A stretch of DNA of 64,000 bases from an uncultured Christensenella sp. (GTDB lineage: Bacteria; Bacillota; Clostridia; Christensenellales; UBA3700). Position 1 is the stretch's first letter, and each line of letters starts with the position of its first letter. The DNA lies in assembly GCA_910583995.1 (NCBI GenBank), contig CAJTYW010000007.1:47422-111421 (forward strand). Reading direction: 5' to 3'. Below, piece after piece: positions 34,718 to 43,633 of the stretch. The position numbers were made by a program, and so were the translations under genes. The notes under the pieces are model-generated. The model was not told the origin of the DNA and did not search any database. It saw only the letters and a list, made by a program, of their open reading frames with translations.

Positions 34718-34951
34718 TTACTCTTTTACATACTTTTTGATTTCGTCAATAATTTCTTGTATAGTATTAACGTGCAAAACTTGTTCGTAATCTACCATAA
34801 CATTAAATTCATCTTCTAAAGAAGTAATCAATTCTGCCTTATCGATTGAATCAAATTTTAAATCTTCATTCAAACGAGTTTCCATTGTAATCTTACTCTC
34901 ATCAATATCCATTTGATTTACTAAAATATTTTTTACTACATCTATAATCAT
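34718..34951 (-). CDS. Acyl carrier protein
   Basis: A 77-aa four-helix carrier protein with DLKFDSIDKAELITSLEDEF. The Ser of FDSID is where 4'-phosphopantetheine is attached, in place of the usual DSL(D). It is acidic throughout, with the normal ACP length. It is encoded between a dedicated PPTase and a hypothetical gene rather than with fab genes, so it may be a secondary ACP for a specialised acylation pathway. The ribosome site is GGAGG. Confidence 0.9.
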   Translation of the reverse strand: MIIDVVKNILVNQMDIDESKITMETRLNEDLKFDSIDKAELITSLEDEFNVMVDYEQVLHVNTIQEIIDEIKKYVKE

Positions 34952-34965
34952 AAATAACCTCCAAA

Positions 34966-35406
34966 TTATTTAATAAATGTTTCCATTGGTATAAATTTAT
35001 ATTCCGTATCTTCACTAAACACAGTCATTTCTGTATTTGCAAAAACTTCAAAATGAGCAAATTCGCCATCGTCGCTGCCCTGTTTAAATTGTGCTTCGTG
35101 TTTTGTCCATTCCCTATAAAATGTATCAATATCCAAAACATCTTTTTTTAGCATATTTTGTGCAATAGACTCATAATGACGAGATTTTTTATACTCAATA
35201 TCAATCCCGACCTGCTTTTTTGATATCGCAATTACAATATCTCTATAAGTGTGAGAGATAGAAATGTACAAATCTTCGTCAACAACATAAGGTTTGCCAT
35301 CACCATAATAAGATATGTATGTGTCTTTGCCTAATAGCTCTTTTAAACATCTCTCCGCCAAAGCTTTGCTATTACCATTATAATTTCTATATGTAAAAAT
35401 AATCAT
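34966..35406 (-). CDS. 4'-phosphopantetheinyl transferase (Sfp-type, short)
   Basis: A 146-aa protein with the PPTase motifs in order: DGKPYV, ISISHT, QVGIDIEY (metal-binding Asp and Glu) and FYREWTKHEAQFKQ (the W.KEA.K motif). It transfers phosphopantetheine from CoA to the Ser of carrier proteins, most likely the ACP encoded 14 bases downstream. It is short for an Sfp-type enzyme, which usually spans about 200-240 aa. The ATG at 35406 has no Shine-Dalgarno sequence and lies six bases after a -10 box (see 35413-35441). Confidence 0.88.
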   Translation of the reverse strand: MIIFTYRNYNGNSKALAERCLKELLGKDTYISYYGDGKPYVVDEDLYISISHTYRDIVIAISKKQVGIDIEYKKSRHYESIAQNMLKKDVLDIDTFYREWTKHEAQFKQGSDDGEFAHFEVFANTEMTVFSEDTEYKFIPMETFIK

Positions 35407-35412
35407 AAATCA

Positions 35413-35441
35413 ATTATAGCAATATTATTTAATAAAATCAA
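35413..35441 (-). promoter_or_regulatory. Promoter predicted to give a leaderless PPTase mRNA
   Basis: On the minus strand, TTGATT (35436-35441) and TATAAT (35413-35418) have 17-bp spacing. The ATG begins after only six bases, leaving no room for a leader or ribosome site. Confidence 0.7.
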
Positions 35442-35495
35442 GCCACTTTTATAAATTTGTTACTTTTAAACAAAAAATATACCACTTTATAAAAA

Positions 35496-35521
35496 TTATG
35501 CAAGCAAAATTGCTTGCATAA
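35496..35521 (-). terminator. Terminator of HNH/Asn-rich unit
   Basis: A perfect 11-bp stem TTATGCAAGCA / TGCTTGCATAA with a 4-nt loop, followed on the minus strand by TTTTT. Confidence 0.88.
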
Positions 35522-35524
35522 CTT

Positions 35525-35704
35525 TTATTTTGATTTGTTATTTGCTCTGCTACTAGAATACGCAGAATTGTTAGGATTACATTGATTAGAATGATTATTC
35601 GCATTAGCTCTGCTCGCTTGATTATTGCTATTATTTTGATTAGCGTAATTATCTAATTGCGATTTAGAATGTGTGTTACCAGAAACTCCGTGTCCATTAC
35701 TCAT
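35525..35704 (-). CDS. Small Asn/Ser-rich protein
   Basis: A 59-codon reading frame, MSNGHGVSGNTHSKSQLDNY, then Asn/Ser/Ala-rich quasi-repeats (ANQNNSNNQASRANANNHSN, NPNNSAYSSSRANN). It begins eight bases inside the end of the HNH gene in another frame and ends four bases before the terminator, so it fills the transcript exactly. A ribosome site AAAGGGGGAAAGA precedes the ATG. It is low-complexity, hydrophilic and probably disordered. The function is unknown. Confidence 0.65.
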   Translation of the reverse strand: MSNGHGVSGNTHSKSQLDNYANQNNSNNQASRANANNHSNQCNPNNSAYSSSRANNKSK

Positions 35705-36029
35705 CTTTCTTTCCCCCTTTAATTTTTATAATTTTGTAACCATTTGGTTTTCCAGGAATACTATGTGCTTGAAAAATTCCGCCATTTGCTTTCCAAGTAG
35801 GAAACTTATCTCCTTTCTCTTCATTTGTTCGTCTATTGCAAAGTTCAATATTATCCACTATATCCTGTCCACCTTTAGACAAAGGTCGTATATGGTCTAT
35901 AGTAGGTTGATATGTACTATTGGGATTACCGCAAGCAGACTTTAACATTTTCCTTCCTGCATAATCATAAACTTCTTCACGATTACCATATCTTTTATTC
36001 CATAGTTCAATATTTGTAAATTTTGACAT
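35697..36029 (-). CDS. HNH endonuclease
   Basis: A 110-aa protein. The HNH core reads TIDHIRPLSKGGQDIVDNIELCNRRTNEEKGDKFP: the first His in IDHIRP, the Asn in DNIELC, and a degenerate third position (Asn/Glu in RRTNEEKGD). The N-terminus includes RKMLKSACGNP. The C-terminus is basic, with many Gly residues. It could be a nicking or restriction-type nuclease; the small size and accessory surroundings suggest a mobile or defence origin. It overlaps the Asn-rich ORF by eight bases. Confidence 0.85.
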   Translation of the reverse strand: MSKFTNIELWNKRYGNREEVYDYAGRKMLKSACGNPNSTYQPTIDHIRPLSKGGQDIVDNIELCNRRTNEEKGDKFPTWKANGGIFQAHSIPGKPNGYKIIKIKGGKKDE

Positions 36030-36081
36030 TTGCCTTCTCCTTTTTTTTCTTTATTATACCACTTAAAATAAAAAACTATAC

Positions 36082-36095
36082 TTGACAAATGTCAA
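36082..36095. promoter_or_regulatory. Palindromic site upstream of HNH gene
   Basis: A TTGACA-AA-TGTCAA dyad between the XRE gene's terminator and the HNH start. It may be an operator for the neighbouring XRE regulator or include a -35 box. Confidence 0.4.
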
Positions 36096-36099
36096 AAAA

Positions 36100-36125
36100 A
36101 AGTTATCCTCATTCGAGGATAACTT
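36100..36125 (-). terminator. Terminator overlapping the XRE stop codon
   Basis: A perfect 11-bp stem AAGTTATCCTC / GAGGATAACTT with a 4-nt loop, followed on the minus strand by TTTTTTT. The upstream arm lies in the last codons of the XRE gene, separating it from the HNH unit. Confidence 0.88.
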
Positions 36126-36327
36126 CTAATGGAACTTGAAAAAATTGCGAAACATTAAAAACATTTTTTAAGTTTGGATACCTTTCAGTTTTACCCCAGC
36201 GATAAATAATGCTTTCAGAAACACCTAATTCGTCAGCCATATACTCTATTGAATATTCAGATTTTATAATTAAATCATAAACTCTCTTGGCTACTTTTGC
36301 TAAATCAAGTTCTTTTGAATTATTCAT
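36109..36327 (-). CDS. HTH (XRE/Cro-like) regulator
   Basis: A 72-aa protein, with a DLAKVAKRVYDLIIKSEYSIEYMADELGVSESIIYRWGKTERYPNLKNVFNVSQFF helix-turn-helix. I start at the ATG at 36327, preceded by GGAGGTGATTAT, an almost perfect ribosome site. A longer reading upstream would run through it. It is likely a regulator of the adjacent accessory genes, by position. Confidence 0.85.
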   Translation of the reverse strand: MNNSKELDLAKVAKRVYDLIIKSEYSIEYMADELGVSESIIYRWGKTERYPNLKNVFNVSQFFQVPLEVILE

Positions 36328-36407
36328 ATAATCACCTCCAGTATGCAGAGATATGACTATATTCATAAACATATTATAACACAATCTCAATTAAGTTTCA
36401 AGATTTA

Positions 36408-38165
36408 TTAAAAATTTTTACAATCTTTTTTTTGTGCTAATAAGTTGTTTTTTATAGACTCTAAATACTTCATAGTTTTTATACTATCTAGCAGAGCATC
36501 GCTAACTTCCATAAAGCACTTGCTAATTCCCCTTATATTAATACTTTCATTATTTTCTAAATCTAAATCACATTTTTTAAAAAATACTTGCAACTTTGCC
36601 ATTATGTAGCATAATGCGGTATCAAAAAATTGAATAACTGGTACACTATTCTTCCAAGCACCAATATTTGTAAAATATAAATAACCATTACCGTGTGACA
36701 TATTATTACTTTCTTTGTAACACAACCAATAGAAATCGGAAACTTTAATATTACTTTTTTTCTTATCAACTTCTATAGCAGTCATTTTCGTATTATCATA
36801 TAGTTCCGCAAAAAAGTCATTTACTAGTTTTTCTAAACTTGGCACTTCACCATTTTCATTAATCATAAATCCAAGCGTCTTTTTAAACTCATCTAAAAAT
36901 TTATTTAAATCTATATTACTTTGTGGAAAATATTTTTTATAAAAGTCATAATAAGCCTGCTCATCTTTTTCGGTCAAACATTTTTCTTGTATCTTATTTT
37001 GATATTCTTCATAATTACGCAACATTTCTACATTGCCCAAAAGTGGTTGTTTAGAATGTATTCTGTTTGAAATAATCTCAGATATAATTTTGTTAAAGCA
37101 TGCAAACATTTCCGCTATAACCTTAAATTTTATTTTAACATTTTCGCAATAGCCTAAATTATCATCAAAATTAATATCATTCAATACTCTAACTATTTCT
37201 ATGAAAAATCTTTTAACAACAAAAAATGAATCATCTAATTTGTCTTTTATTAACGCTGCAAGAGAAAGCAAGCTTTTTTGCTGTATTCCAACAATTTCTT
37301 TATAAGCAACAGCATTTGGTCTTTGATATAAATGTTGTAGTTCTGCAAAATATGGTAGTTCTTTTTTCATATCAACTTCAACATCACCATATATTTCAGA
37401 TAGTTTTTGTATTACTTTTAAATACCAATCGTAATATTGTTTGTCCATACAACTTTTATAGCTTATAGGGTGTACAATTTTTGATAGCTGCACATAAAAA
37501 TCAAGGTATTCAGGGCAATATTTTTTAATCAAATAATTAAAATTAATACCTTTATGACACAAAAATGGTATTCTTGTCTTAAAAAATCTTTCAATTTTTT
37601 TCTCAGATTCTTCTACTGATTGGAATTTTTCCAATCCAGTATTATACATAGAATTCAAATCTGTCTTATCTATTATCTCATCAAATCTGTCATCTTCAAA
37701 ATATAAATAGTATTCAATGAGTTTATATTGTTCGACAAACAGCTCTTTTTGACTATCGGTAATATCCCCTTGCTCATTCATATTTACCAACGCAATACAT
37801 TCAATTATATTACGAAGATTCAAAGCATTAGTTATAGAAGAAAAGGAACAAATATTTATGTCTGCTTCAAATTTTTCACTTTCTTCTTGCTTTAATATTA
37901 AGTCAAGAAAATCCAGTAGACTTTTAATCAAACTTAAACCATTGCTTGTAATAGCCAAATCCATTGCATATTCAAATTTAGCATCTGGATAACCTTTTAA
38001 ATTTGCTTTTTTAAGACACTTATAATTGATTGACTTCAGTTTTGCATATAAAATATCGATTTTATATCCTACTTCAAAAAAATTGTCATATTTTTTCAAA
38101 CAACATTTTTTATATTTCTTTCCGCTTCCGCAAGGGCAAGGGTCATTTCTTCCTACTTCTTTCAT
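36408..38165 (-). CDS. SEC-C motif protein with DUF5677-like C-terminus
   Basis: A 585-aa protein. Residues 1-25 carry a SEC-C zinc motif, GRNDPCPCGSGKKYKKCC. The rest is largely helical and rich in Leu, Phe, Tyr and Lys. A C-terminal part (VSDFYWLCYKESNNMSHGNGYLYF) resembles DUF5677, a domain seen in uncharacterised, often accessory, proteins. It starts nine bases after malQ and seems to ride on the malQ transcript. The function is unknown. The accessory neighbourhood and SEC-C tag are compatible with a stress or defence role, but nothing in the sequence proves it. Confidence 0.75.
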   Translation of the reverse strand: MKEVGRNDPCPCGSGKKYKKCCLKKYDNFFEVGYKIDILYAKLKSINYKCLKKANLKGYPDAKFEYAMDLAITSNGLSLIKSLLDFLDLILKQEESEKFEADINICSFSSITNALNLRNIIECIALVNMNEQGDITDSQKELFVEQYKLIEYYLYFEDDRFDEIIDKTDLNSMYNTGLEKFQSVEESEKKIERFFKTRIPFLCHKGINFNYLIKKYCPEYLDFYVQLSKIVHPISYKSCMDKQYYDWYLKVIQKLSEIYGDVEVDMKKELPYFAELQHLYQRPNAVAYKEIVGIQQKSLLSLAALIKDKLDDSFFVVKRFFIEIVRVLNDINFDDNLGYCENVKIKFKVIAEMFACFNKIISEIISNRIHSKQPLLGNVEMLRNYEEYQNKIQEKCLTEKDEQAYYDFYKKYFPQSNIDLNKFLDEFKKTLGFMINENGEVPSLEKLVNDFFAELYDNTKMTAIEVDKKKSNIKVSDFYWLCYKESNNMSHGNGYLYFTNIGAWKNSVPVIQFFDTALCYIMAKLQVFFKKCDLDLENNESINIRGISKCFMEVSDALLDSIKTMKYLESIKNNLLAQKKDCKNF

Positions 38166-38173
38166 TTAAAAAA

Positions 38174-39664
38174 TCAATTCCTGTTACTTAGATAGTTGTA
38201 TCTTCTCAAGCGGTCTATGCGGATTCTGCCAATTGCGTCATAAGTAACTCTTGGACGCCAGTTATATTCAGGTTTTCCCGGGATATTCATTCGTGTATCC
38301 TCGCCCCAACCTGCTAGGTCTTGGAACGGGATAATAACAATATCCGCAACGCTGAGTAACATTGTACGAATACAAGCCCAAACAAGCCTACTATTTTCGC
38401 CACCTTCCAGTTCGCAATGCTCGCCAATGTAGTCATATAATTTTGCCCTTGCATCTGCGCCCAAGCTTGCAAGCCAACCATAAATTGTGGTGTTATCGTG
38501 AGTGCCTGTATAAGCAATACAATTTCTTTCATAATTATGTGGCATATGCGGACTTACTTCACTATCAAAGGCAAACTGCAACACTCTCATACCAGGGAAA
38601 CCTGTTCTCTCCCTAAGTTCAGTAACGCCGTCATCAATAATTCCCAAATCTTCAGCAATAATATCTGCTTTAGGGAACTTATGTCTTACAATAGCAAACA
38701 ATTCCCTACCAATACCTTTGCACCACTCGCCGTTAATAGCGTTTTCAGCACCATAATCCACTGCCCAATATCTGTCAAATGCTCTAAAGTGGTCAATCCT
38801 TAGTTTGTCATAAAGCTTAAACATTCTTTCTATTCTGCTACAAAACCAATTAAAGCCATCTTTTCTCATCTCGTCATAGTTGTATAGTGGATTACCCCAA
38901 AGTTGACCTTCTGCACAAAAGTAATCAGGTGGAACGCCCGCAACTTTGTTCGGTTTAAAATTTTCGTCCAAATCAAAGCATTTAGGATTAGCCCAAACAT
39001 CTACGCTGTCATAAGATACATATATTGGCATATCCCCGATAATACCGATTTTCATATCATTTATTTGTTTTTTTCTTGTTTTCCACTGCTCTTCAAAAAG
39101 GAATTGTTCGCAAATATAATATCCAACTTCTTTTGAATGCTCTCGCATAAATTCGCCAATAGCACTGCGGTCGCGAGTCTTAAATTTATCTTCCCATAAA
39201 TACCAAGGCTGCCCATTATGCAAGTCTTTAAGTGCCATAAAAATTGCATAATCCATCAACCAGTCTCTCTCTTCATTTGAGTATGTATAAAGCACATCTG
39301 TGTTTTTCTCTACAATGTGATTATATGCCATTTGAACAGCTTTTCTCTTCTGATTGTAGCAAAAAGCGTAATCTACAACATAAGGTGAACCATAATATTT
39401 CAAACTCTCACATTCTTCATAAGTCAAATACCCATTATCTCTTAGCATAATCGGGTCAATATACAAGTAGTTACCCGCAAAAGCAGATACACCAGAATAA
39501 GGTGAATCACCCAAACCAATAGTAGTCATAGGCAAAACCTGCCACCATTTACAGTCGCCTGACTTTAAAAACTCTGCAAACTTTACAATTTCTTCGCCAA
39601 AGCCGCCAATACCAAAATCACTCGGTAAAGAACTGATATTTAATAAAACGCCACTCCCTCTCAT
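38174..39664 (-). CDS. malQ: 4-alpha-glucanotransferase (GH77, amylomaltase)
   Basis: A 496-aa disproportionating enzyme that transfers maltosyl units between alpha-1,4-glucans. Motifs: RGSGVLLNISSLPSDFGIGGFG, WWQVLPMTTIGLGDSPYSGVSAFAGN, LRIDHFRAFDRYWAVDYGAENA with the nucleophile Asp of RIDHFR, IIAEDLGIIDDGV with the acid/base Glu, and AYTGTHDNTT with the stabiliser Asp. The length is normal. It is cytoplasmic, in glycogen/maltodextrin use. AGGAG precedes the ATG, and a consensus promoter is at 39723-39751. Confidence 0.97.
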   Translation of the reverse strand: MRGSGVLLNISSLPSDFGIGGFGEEIVKFAEFLKSGDCKWWQVLPMTTIGLGDSPYSGVSAFAGNYLYIDPIMLRDNGYLTYEECESLKYYGSPYVVDYAFCYNQKRKAVQMAYNHIVEKNTDVLYTYSNEERDWLMDYAIFMALKDLHNGQPWYLWEDKFKTRDRSAIGEFMREHSKEVGYYICEQFLFEEQWKTRKKQINDMKIGIIGDMPIYVSYDSVDVWANPKCFDLDENFKPNKVAGVPPDYFCAEGQLWGNPLYNYDEMRKDGFNWFCSRIERMFKLYDKLRIDHFRAFDRYWAVDYGAENAINGEWCKGIGRELFAIVRHKFPKADIIAEDLGIIDDGVTELRERTGFPGMRVLQFAFDSEVSPHMPHNYERNCIAYTGTHDNTTIYGWLASLGADARAKLYDYIGEHCELEGGENSRLVWACIRTMLLSVADIVIIPFQDLAGWGEDTRMNIPGKPEYNWRPRVTYDAIGRIRIDRLRRYNYLSNRN

Positions 39665-39722
39665 ACTTTCTCCTTGATTAATTATTTCACACTTTACGTA
39701 TAAAATGTCCCCTTATTTTTTT

Positions 39723-39751
39723 ATTATAACCCATATTTTTAAAAAAATCAA
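39723..39751 (-). promoter_or_regulatory. malQ promoter; remainder of the divergent gap 39665-39975
   Basis: On the minus strand, TTGATT (39746-39751) and TATAAT (39723-39728) have 17-bp spacing. The rest of this 311-base divergent gap is AT-rich. It must hold the plus-strand PFOR promoter, but I see no convincing pair of boxes and no riboswitch. Confidence 0.75.
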
Positions 39752-39975
39752 TACCCCTTTTTAATTTTATATAGGCAAATCGCCGCTTTTTGCAGAATAT
39801 ATTAATCTATATAAGGCAATAATTAATATACTTTATATTGTTAACGCATTTGTATATTTAAAAGTTAAAACTATATATTCTTATTATCTAAACTACATTG
39901 TTTATAAATATAATTTAAAAATTTACTGCTTTTTAAAAATTGATTAACTAAAATAACTAAATCGGAGATATAAAT

Positions 39976-42900
39976 ATGAGCAAAATGATAACAATTGATG
40001 GTAATGAAGCTTGTGCTAAAGTTGCATATTATATGAGTGAAATAGCGGCAATTTATCCAATAACACCTTCTTCACCAATGGCAGAAAGTTGCGATAGTAT
40101 GCGTGCAAAAGGGGTTAAAAACTTTTTAGGTAACCCTCTAGAGATATCCGAATTGCAATCTGAAGGTGGTGCAAGCGGAGCAATGCACGGCAGTTTGTCT
40201 GCAGGCGTTTTAACCACAACCTTTACATCTTCACAAGGGTTATTGCTTATGCTTCCTAATATGTACAAAATTGCGGGAGAATTACTGCCTTGTGTTATAC
40301 ACGTTGCAGCAAGAACTATTGCTACTCACGCTCTTAGTATATTTGGCGACCACCAAGACATTAATGCTGCAAGGCAAACAGGCTTTGCAATGTTAGCATC
40401 TTCCAATGTTCAGGAATGTATGGATATGGCACTAATTGCACACCTAGCAACAATTAAATCCGAAATACCATTTTTGCACTTCTTTGACGGGTTTAGGACA
40501 TCGCACGAAATTCAAAAAATACAAGATATAGAGTATTGTGATATTGACAAAATCATTGATTATGAAGGAATAACCAAATTTAGGAATAAAGCTCTATCCC
40601 CTAACAATCCTACTGCAAAAGGCACAACTCAAAATCCTGATTGTTATTTTCAAAATATAGAAGCAAGAAATATCTACTACGATAAACTGCCTAGCATTGT
40701 TACCGAATGTATGGAAAAAGTGTATTCAATAACAGGCAGAAAATACGGCTTAATAGATTACTTTGGCAGCAAAAACCCTACGAAAATCGTAGTTATTATG
40801 GGTAGCGGTGGTGAAACCGCTATTGAAACGGCAAATTATTTAAACAACAATGGCGAAAATGTTGGAGTGATAAAAATTAGACTTTATCGTCCGTTTCCTA
40901 AAAAAGAGTTTGTCTCTTTAATACCAAAAAGTTGCAAATTTATAACTGTACTTGACAGAACAAAGGAAGCAGGTAGCAGTGGTGAACCATTATATTTAGA
41001 TGCTGTTTGTGCTTTAAGCGAAGCAGGATTAAAGGATATAAAAGTCTTTAGCGGAAGATACGGAATAAGTTCAAAAGAGTTTACTCCGTCAATGGTAAAA
41101 GCTGTTTTTGACAATATGGCGGATAATGGAAAAAACCATTTTACTATAGGTATTGACGATGATATAACAGGCACTTCCCTTGACACAAGCGATTATATAG
41201 ACTCCGCACCAAAAGATTGCTATAGTTGCAAATTTTATGGTTTAGGTTCAGACGGCACAGTAAGTGCAAACAAAAACAGCATAAAGATAATTGGAAACAA
41301 TACAAATAAATTTGTGCAAGCCTACTTTGCCTACGATAGTAAAAAGTCTGGCGGACTAACTACATCACACTTACGATTTGGAGATAGTCCAATAAAAAGT
41401 AGTTATCTAATTGAAAAAGCGGACTTTGTTGCTTGTCATAATCCAAGCTTTTTATATCACTACGATATGGTTCAAAGTTTAAAGAAAAATGGTGTATTTT
41501 TGCTAAACATTGAACTTAAAGACAAAGAACTTTTTGACTATATCCCAAACAATGTTAAAAAATATATTGCGGATAATAACATTAATTTTTATATAGTCCC
41601 TGCAAACTCACTTGCTAAAAGTTTAGGATTAGGCGGAAGAATAAACACTATTATGCAAGCTTGCTTTTTTAAACTTGCTAATATTATAGATTACGAACAA
41701 GCGTATCAATATATGGTGGACTACACTACAAAAACCTTTAGTAAAAAAGGTGAAAGTGTTGTTAAAATGAATATTGATGCAATCTCTAATGCTACAATTA
41801 ATTTGCAAAAAATAGATATACCACAAGATTGGCATAATCTTGAATACCAAAACACAAATAACACAAGTGGAAACAAATATTTTGACGAATTTGCAAGTCC
41901 AATTATAAAAGGTAACGGCGACAGCTTAAAAGTCAGCAGTTTTTCACCCGACGGAGTTGTTCCTACAAATACTACTAAATTTGAAAAACGCGGAATATCT
42001 GCCCTTGTATCATCTTGGATAAAAGAAAACTGCATACAATGTAATCAATGTGCTTTTGTATGCCCACACGCTGTAATAAGACCAATAATATTACAAAATA
42101 CCGATAATATACCTGTCACTTTTGAAACCATACCTGCAATTCAACCAAAAGGGCAATATTTCCGATTGCAAATAAGTCCGCTTGACTGCACTGGTTGCGG
42201 AAGTTGTATTAATGTTTGCCCTGCACCAAACAAGGCACTCCAATACAAACCGCTAAACATTGAACAAAACTTACAGGCAAAAAATTGGGAATTTGCTAAA
42301 GATTATGAAAATGACAAATCAGTTATAAATAAAAGTCAAGTTAAAGGTTGCGGATTTGCAAAACAACTATTTGAGTTCTCTGGTGCTTGTTCGGGTTGTG
42401 GTGAAACACCTTATTTAAAACTTGCAACAAACCTTTTTGGCGAAAATATGATTATAGCAAACGCAACGGGTTGCTCATCAATCTATGGTGGTTCTGCACC
42501 AACTTGCCCTTTTGCAAAGCTAAATAACGGCAAAGGTCCTGCTTGGGCTAACAGTCTTTTTGAAGATAATGCGGAGTTTGGTTACGGCATTAGTTTAGGT
42601 GTAATAAAGCGAAGAGAAAATTTAAAGAATATCGCACAAAAATTAATTGAAAATCGATATGAAAACCAAATTTTAACTGATTGGGTTGATACTTTTGACG
42701 ACAATAAACTAACTTTGGATAAAAGCAATATTTTGTACGATAATATAAAAAATATGGTGGATAATTGCGATAATCCAGAGCATAAAAAGTTGCTTGCGGA
42801 AATTGAAAAAGATAAAGATGCAATAACTAAAAAATCTATATGGATAGTTGGCGGAGATGGTTGGGCTTATGATATAGGCTTTGGTGGACTTGACCATATT

Positions 42901-43479
42901 TTAGCAAGTGGGGAAAATGTAAACATATTAGTTTTGGATACAGAAGTTTACTCCAATACCGGCGGACAATCAAGTAAAGCCACACAAATAGGAGCGGTTG
43001 CAAAATTTGCAGAAAGCGGTAAAAAGACTAATAAAAAAGATTTGGCAATGATAGCAATGAGTTATGACAATGTTTATGTCGCAAGTGTTGCAATGGGAGC
43101 AAATATGAACCAATGTTTAAAAGCTTTCCACGAAGCAGAAGAATATAATGGCGTATCATTGATAATTGCCTACTCCCCTTGTATAAGTCACGGCATTAAT
43201 ATGAGCAATTGTATGCTAGAAGAAAAACTTGCTGTACAATATGGTTATTGGAATTTGTTTAGATTTAATCCTTCTTTAACTACCAACAAGTTTATACTTG
43301 ACTCTAAGGAACCAACAGGTGACTATATAGAATTTTTAAAAAGCGAAAACAGATTTGCAAGTTTAAAAAGAACAAATCCTGAACAATTTGATTATTTGCT
43401 TGAAGAAAACCACAAACAGGCAATTTATAGATATAAAAAATATCTACAATTAGCCGAAATGTACAAAAACTTAAATTGA
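39976..43479 (+). CDS. nifJ: Pyruvate:ferredoxin (flavodoxin) oxidoreductase
   Basis: A 1167-aa single-chain PFOR that converts pyruvate plus CoA to acetyl-CoA, CO2 and reduced ferredoxin. Domains in order: the pyrimidine-binding domain (IDGNEACAKVAYYMSEIAAIYPITPSSPMAE), the transketolase-C-like domain, the gamma-type domain, and a 2[4Fe-4S] ferredoxin insert (CIQCNQCAFVCP and CTGCGSCINVCP). The TPP-binding domain follows, with the proximal-cluster motif SGACSGCGETPYLKL and GGDGWAYDIGFGGLDH. The length is normal. It is a central enzyme of anaerobic energy metabolism. GGAG lies ahead of the ATG. It is monocistronic. Confidence 0.98.
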   Translation: MSKMITIDGNEACAKVAYYMSEIAAIYPITPSSPMAESCDSMRAKGVKNFLGNPLEISELQSEGGASGAMHGSLSAGVLTTTFTSSQGLLLMLPNMYKIAGELLPCVIHVAARTIATHALSIFGDHQDINAARQTGFAMLASSNVQECMDMALIAHLATIKSEIPFLHFFDGFRTSHEIQKIQDIEYCDIDKIIDYEGITKFRNKALSPNNPTAKGTTQNPDCYFQNIEARNIYYDKLPSIVTECMEKVYSITGRKYGLIDYFGSKNPTKIVVIMGSGGETAIETANYLNNNGENVGVIKIRLYRPFPKKEFVSLIPKSCKFITVLDRTKEAGSSGEPLYLDAVCALSEAGLKDIKVFSGRYGISSKEFTPSMVKAVFDNMADNGKNHFTIGIDDDITGTSLDTSDYIDSAPKDCYSCKFYGLGSDGTVSANKNSIKIIGNNTNKFVQAYFAYDSKKSGGLTTSHLRFGDSPIKSSYLIEKADFVACHNPSFLYHYDMVQSLKKNGVFLLNIELKDKELFDYIPNNVKKYIADNNINFYIVPANSLAKSLGLGGRINTIMQACFFKLANIIDYEQAYQYMVDYTTKTFSKKGESVVKMNIDAISNATINLQKIDIPQDWHNLEYQNTNNTSGNKYFDEFASPIIKGNGDSLKVSSFSPDGVVPTNTTKFEKRGISALVSSWIKENCIQCNQCAFVCPHAVIRPIILQNTDNIPVTFETIPAIQPKGQYFRLQISPLDCTGCGSCINVCPAPNKALQYKPLNIEQNLQAKNWEFAKDYENDKSVINKSQVKGCGFAKQLFEFSGACSGCGETPYLKLATNLFGENMIIANATGCSSIYGGSAPTCPFAKLNNGKGPAWANSLFEDNAEFGYGISLGVIKRRENLKNIAQKLIENRYENQILTDWVDTFDDNKLTLDKSNILYDNIKNMVDNCDNPEHKKLLAEIEKDKDAITKKSIWIVGGDGWAYDIGFGGLDHILASGENVNILVLDTEVYSNTGGQSSKATQIGAVAKFAESGKKTNKKDLAMIAMSYDNVYVASVAMGANMNQCLKAFHEAEEYNGVSLIIAYSPCISHGINMSNCMLEEKLAVQYGYWNLFRFNPSLTTNKFILDSKEPTGDYIEFLKSENRFASLKRTNPEQFDYLLEENHKQAIYRYKKYLQLAEMYKNLN

Positions 43480-43591
43480 TAATTTTTTTCTTTAATAATC
43501 TAATTGAAAACTAAAATGTAATATAACATATAAATACTTTGATTAGAATTATTGTTTTATATTAATTTGACCTACCTTAATAAATACAAAA

Positions 43592-43612
43592 AGCCCGCTA
43601 TTAAAAGCGGAC
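43592..43612. terminator. Bidirectional terminator between nifJ and secF
   Basis: AGCCCGCT / AGCGGACT stem with T-runs on both sides. Confidence 0.85.
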
Positions 43613-43633
43613 TTTTTTATTAGCATTAATTTA

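Noticed and set aside
36408..38165. SEC-C protein as SecA or a SecA paralogue
   Set aside because: Only the short zinc motif is shared. There are no helicase or preprotein-crosslinking motifs.
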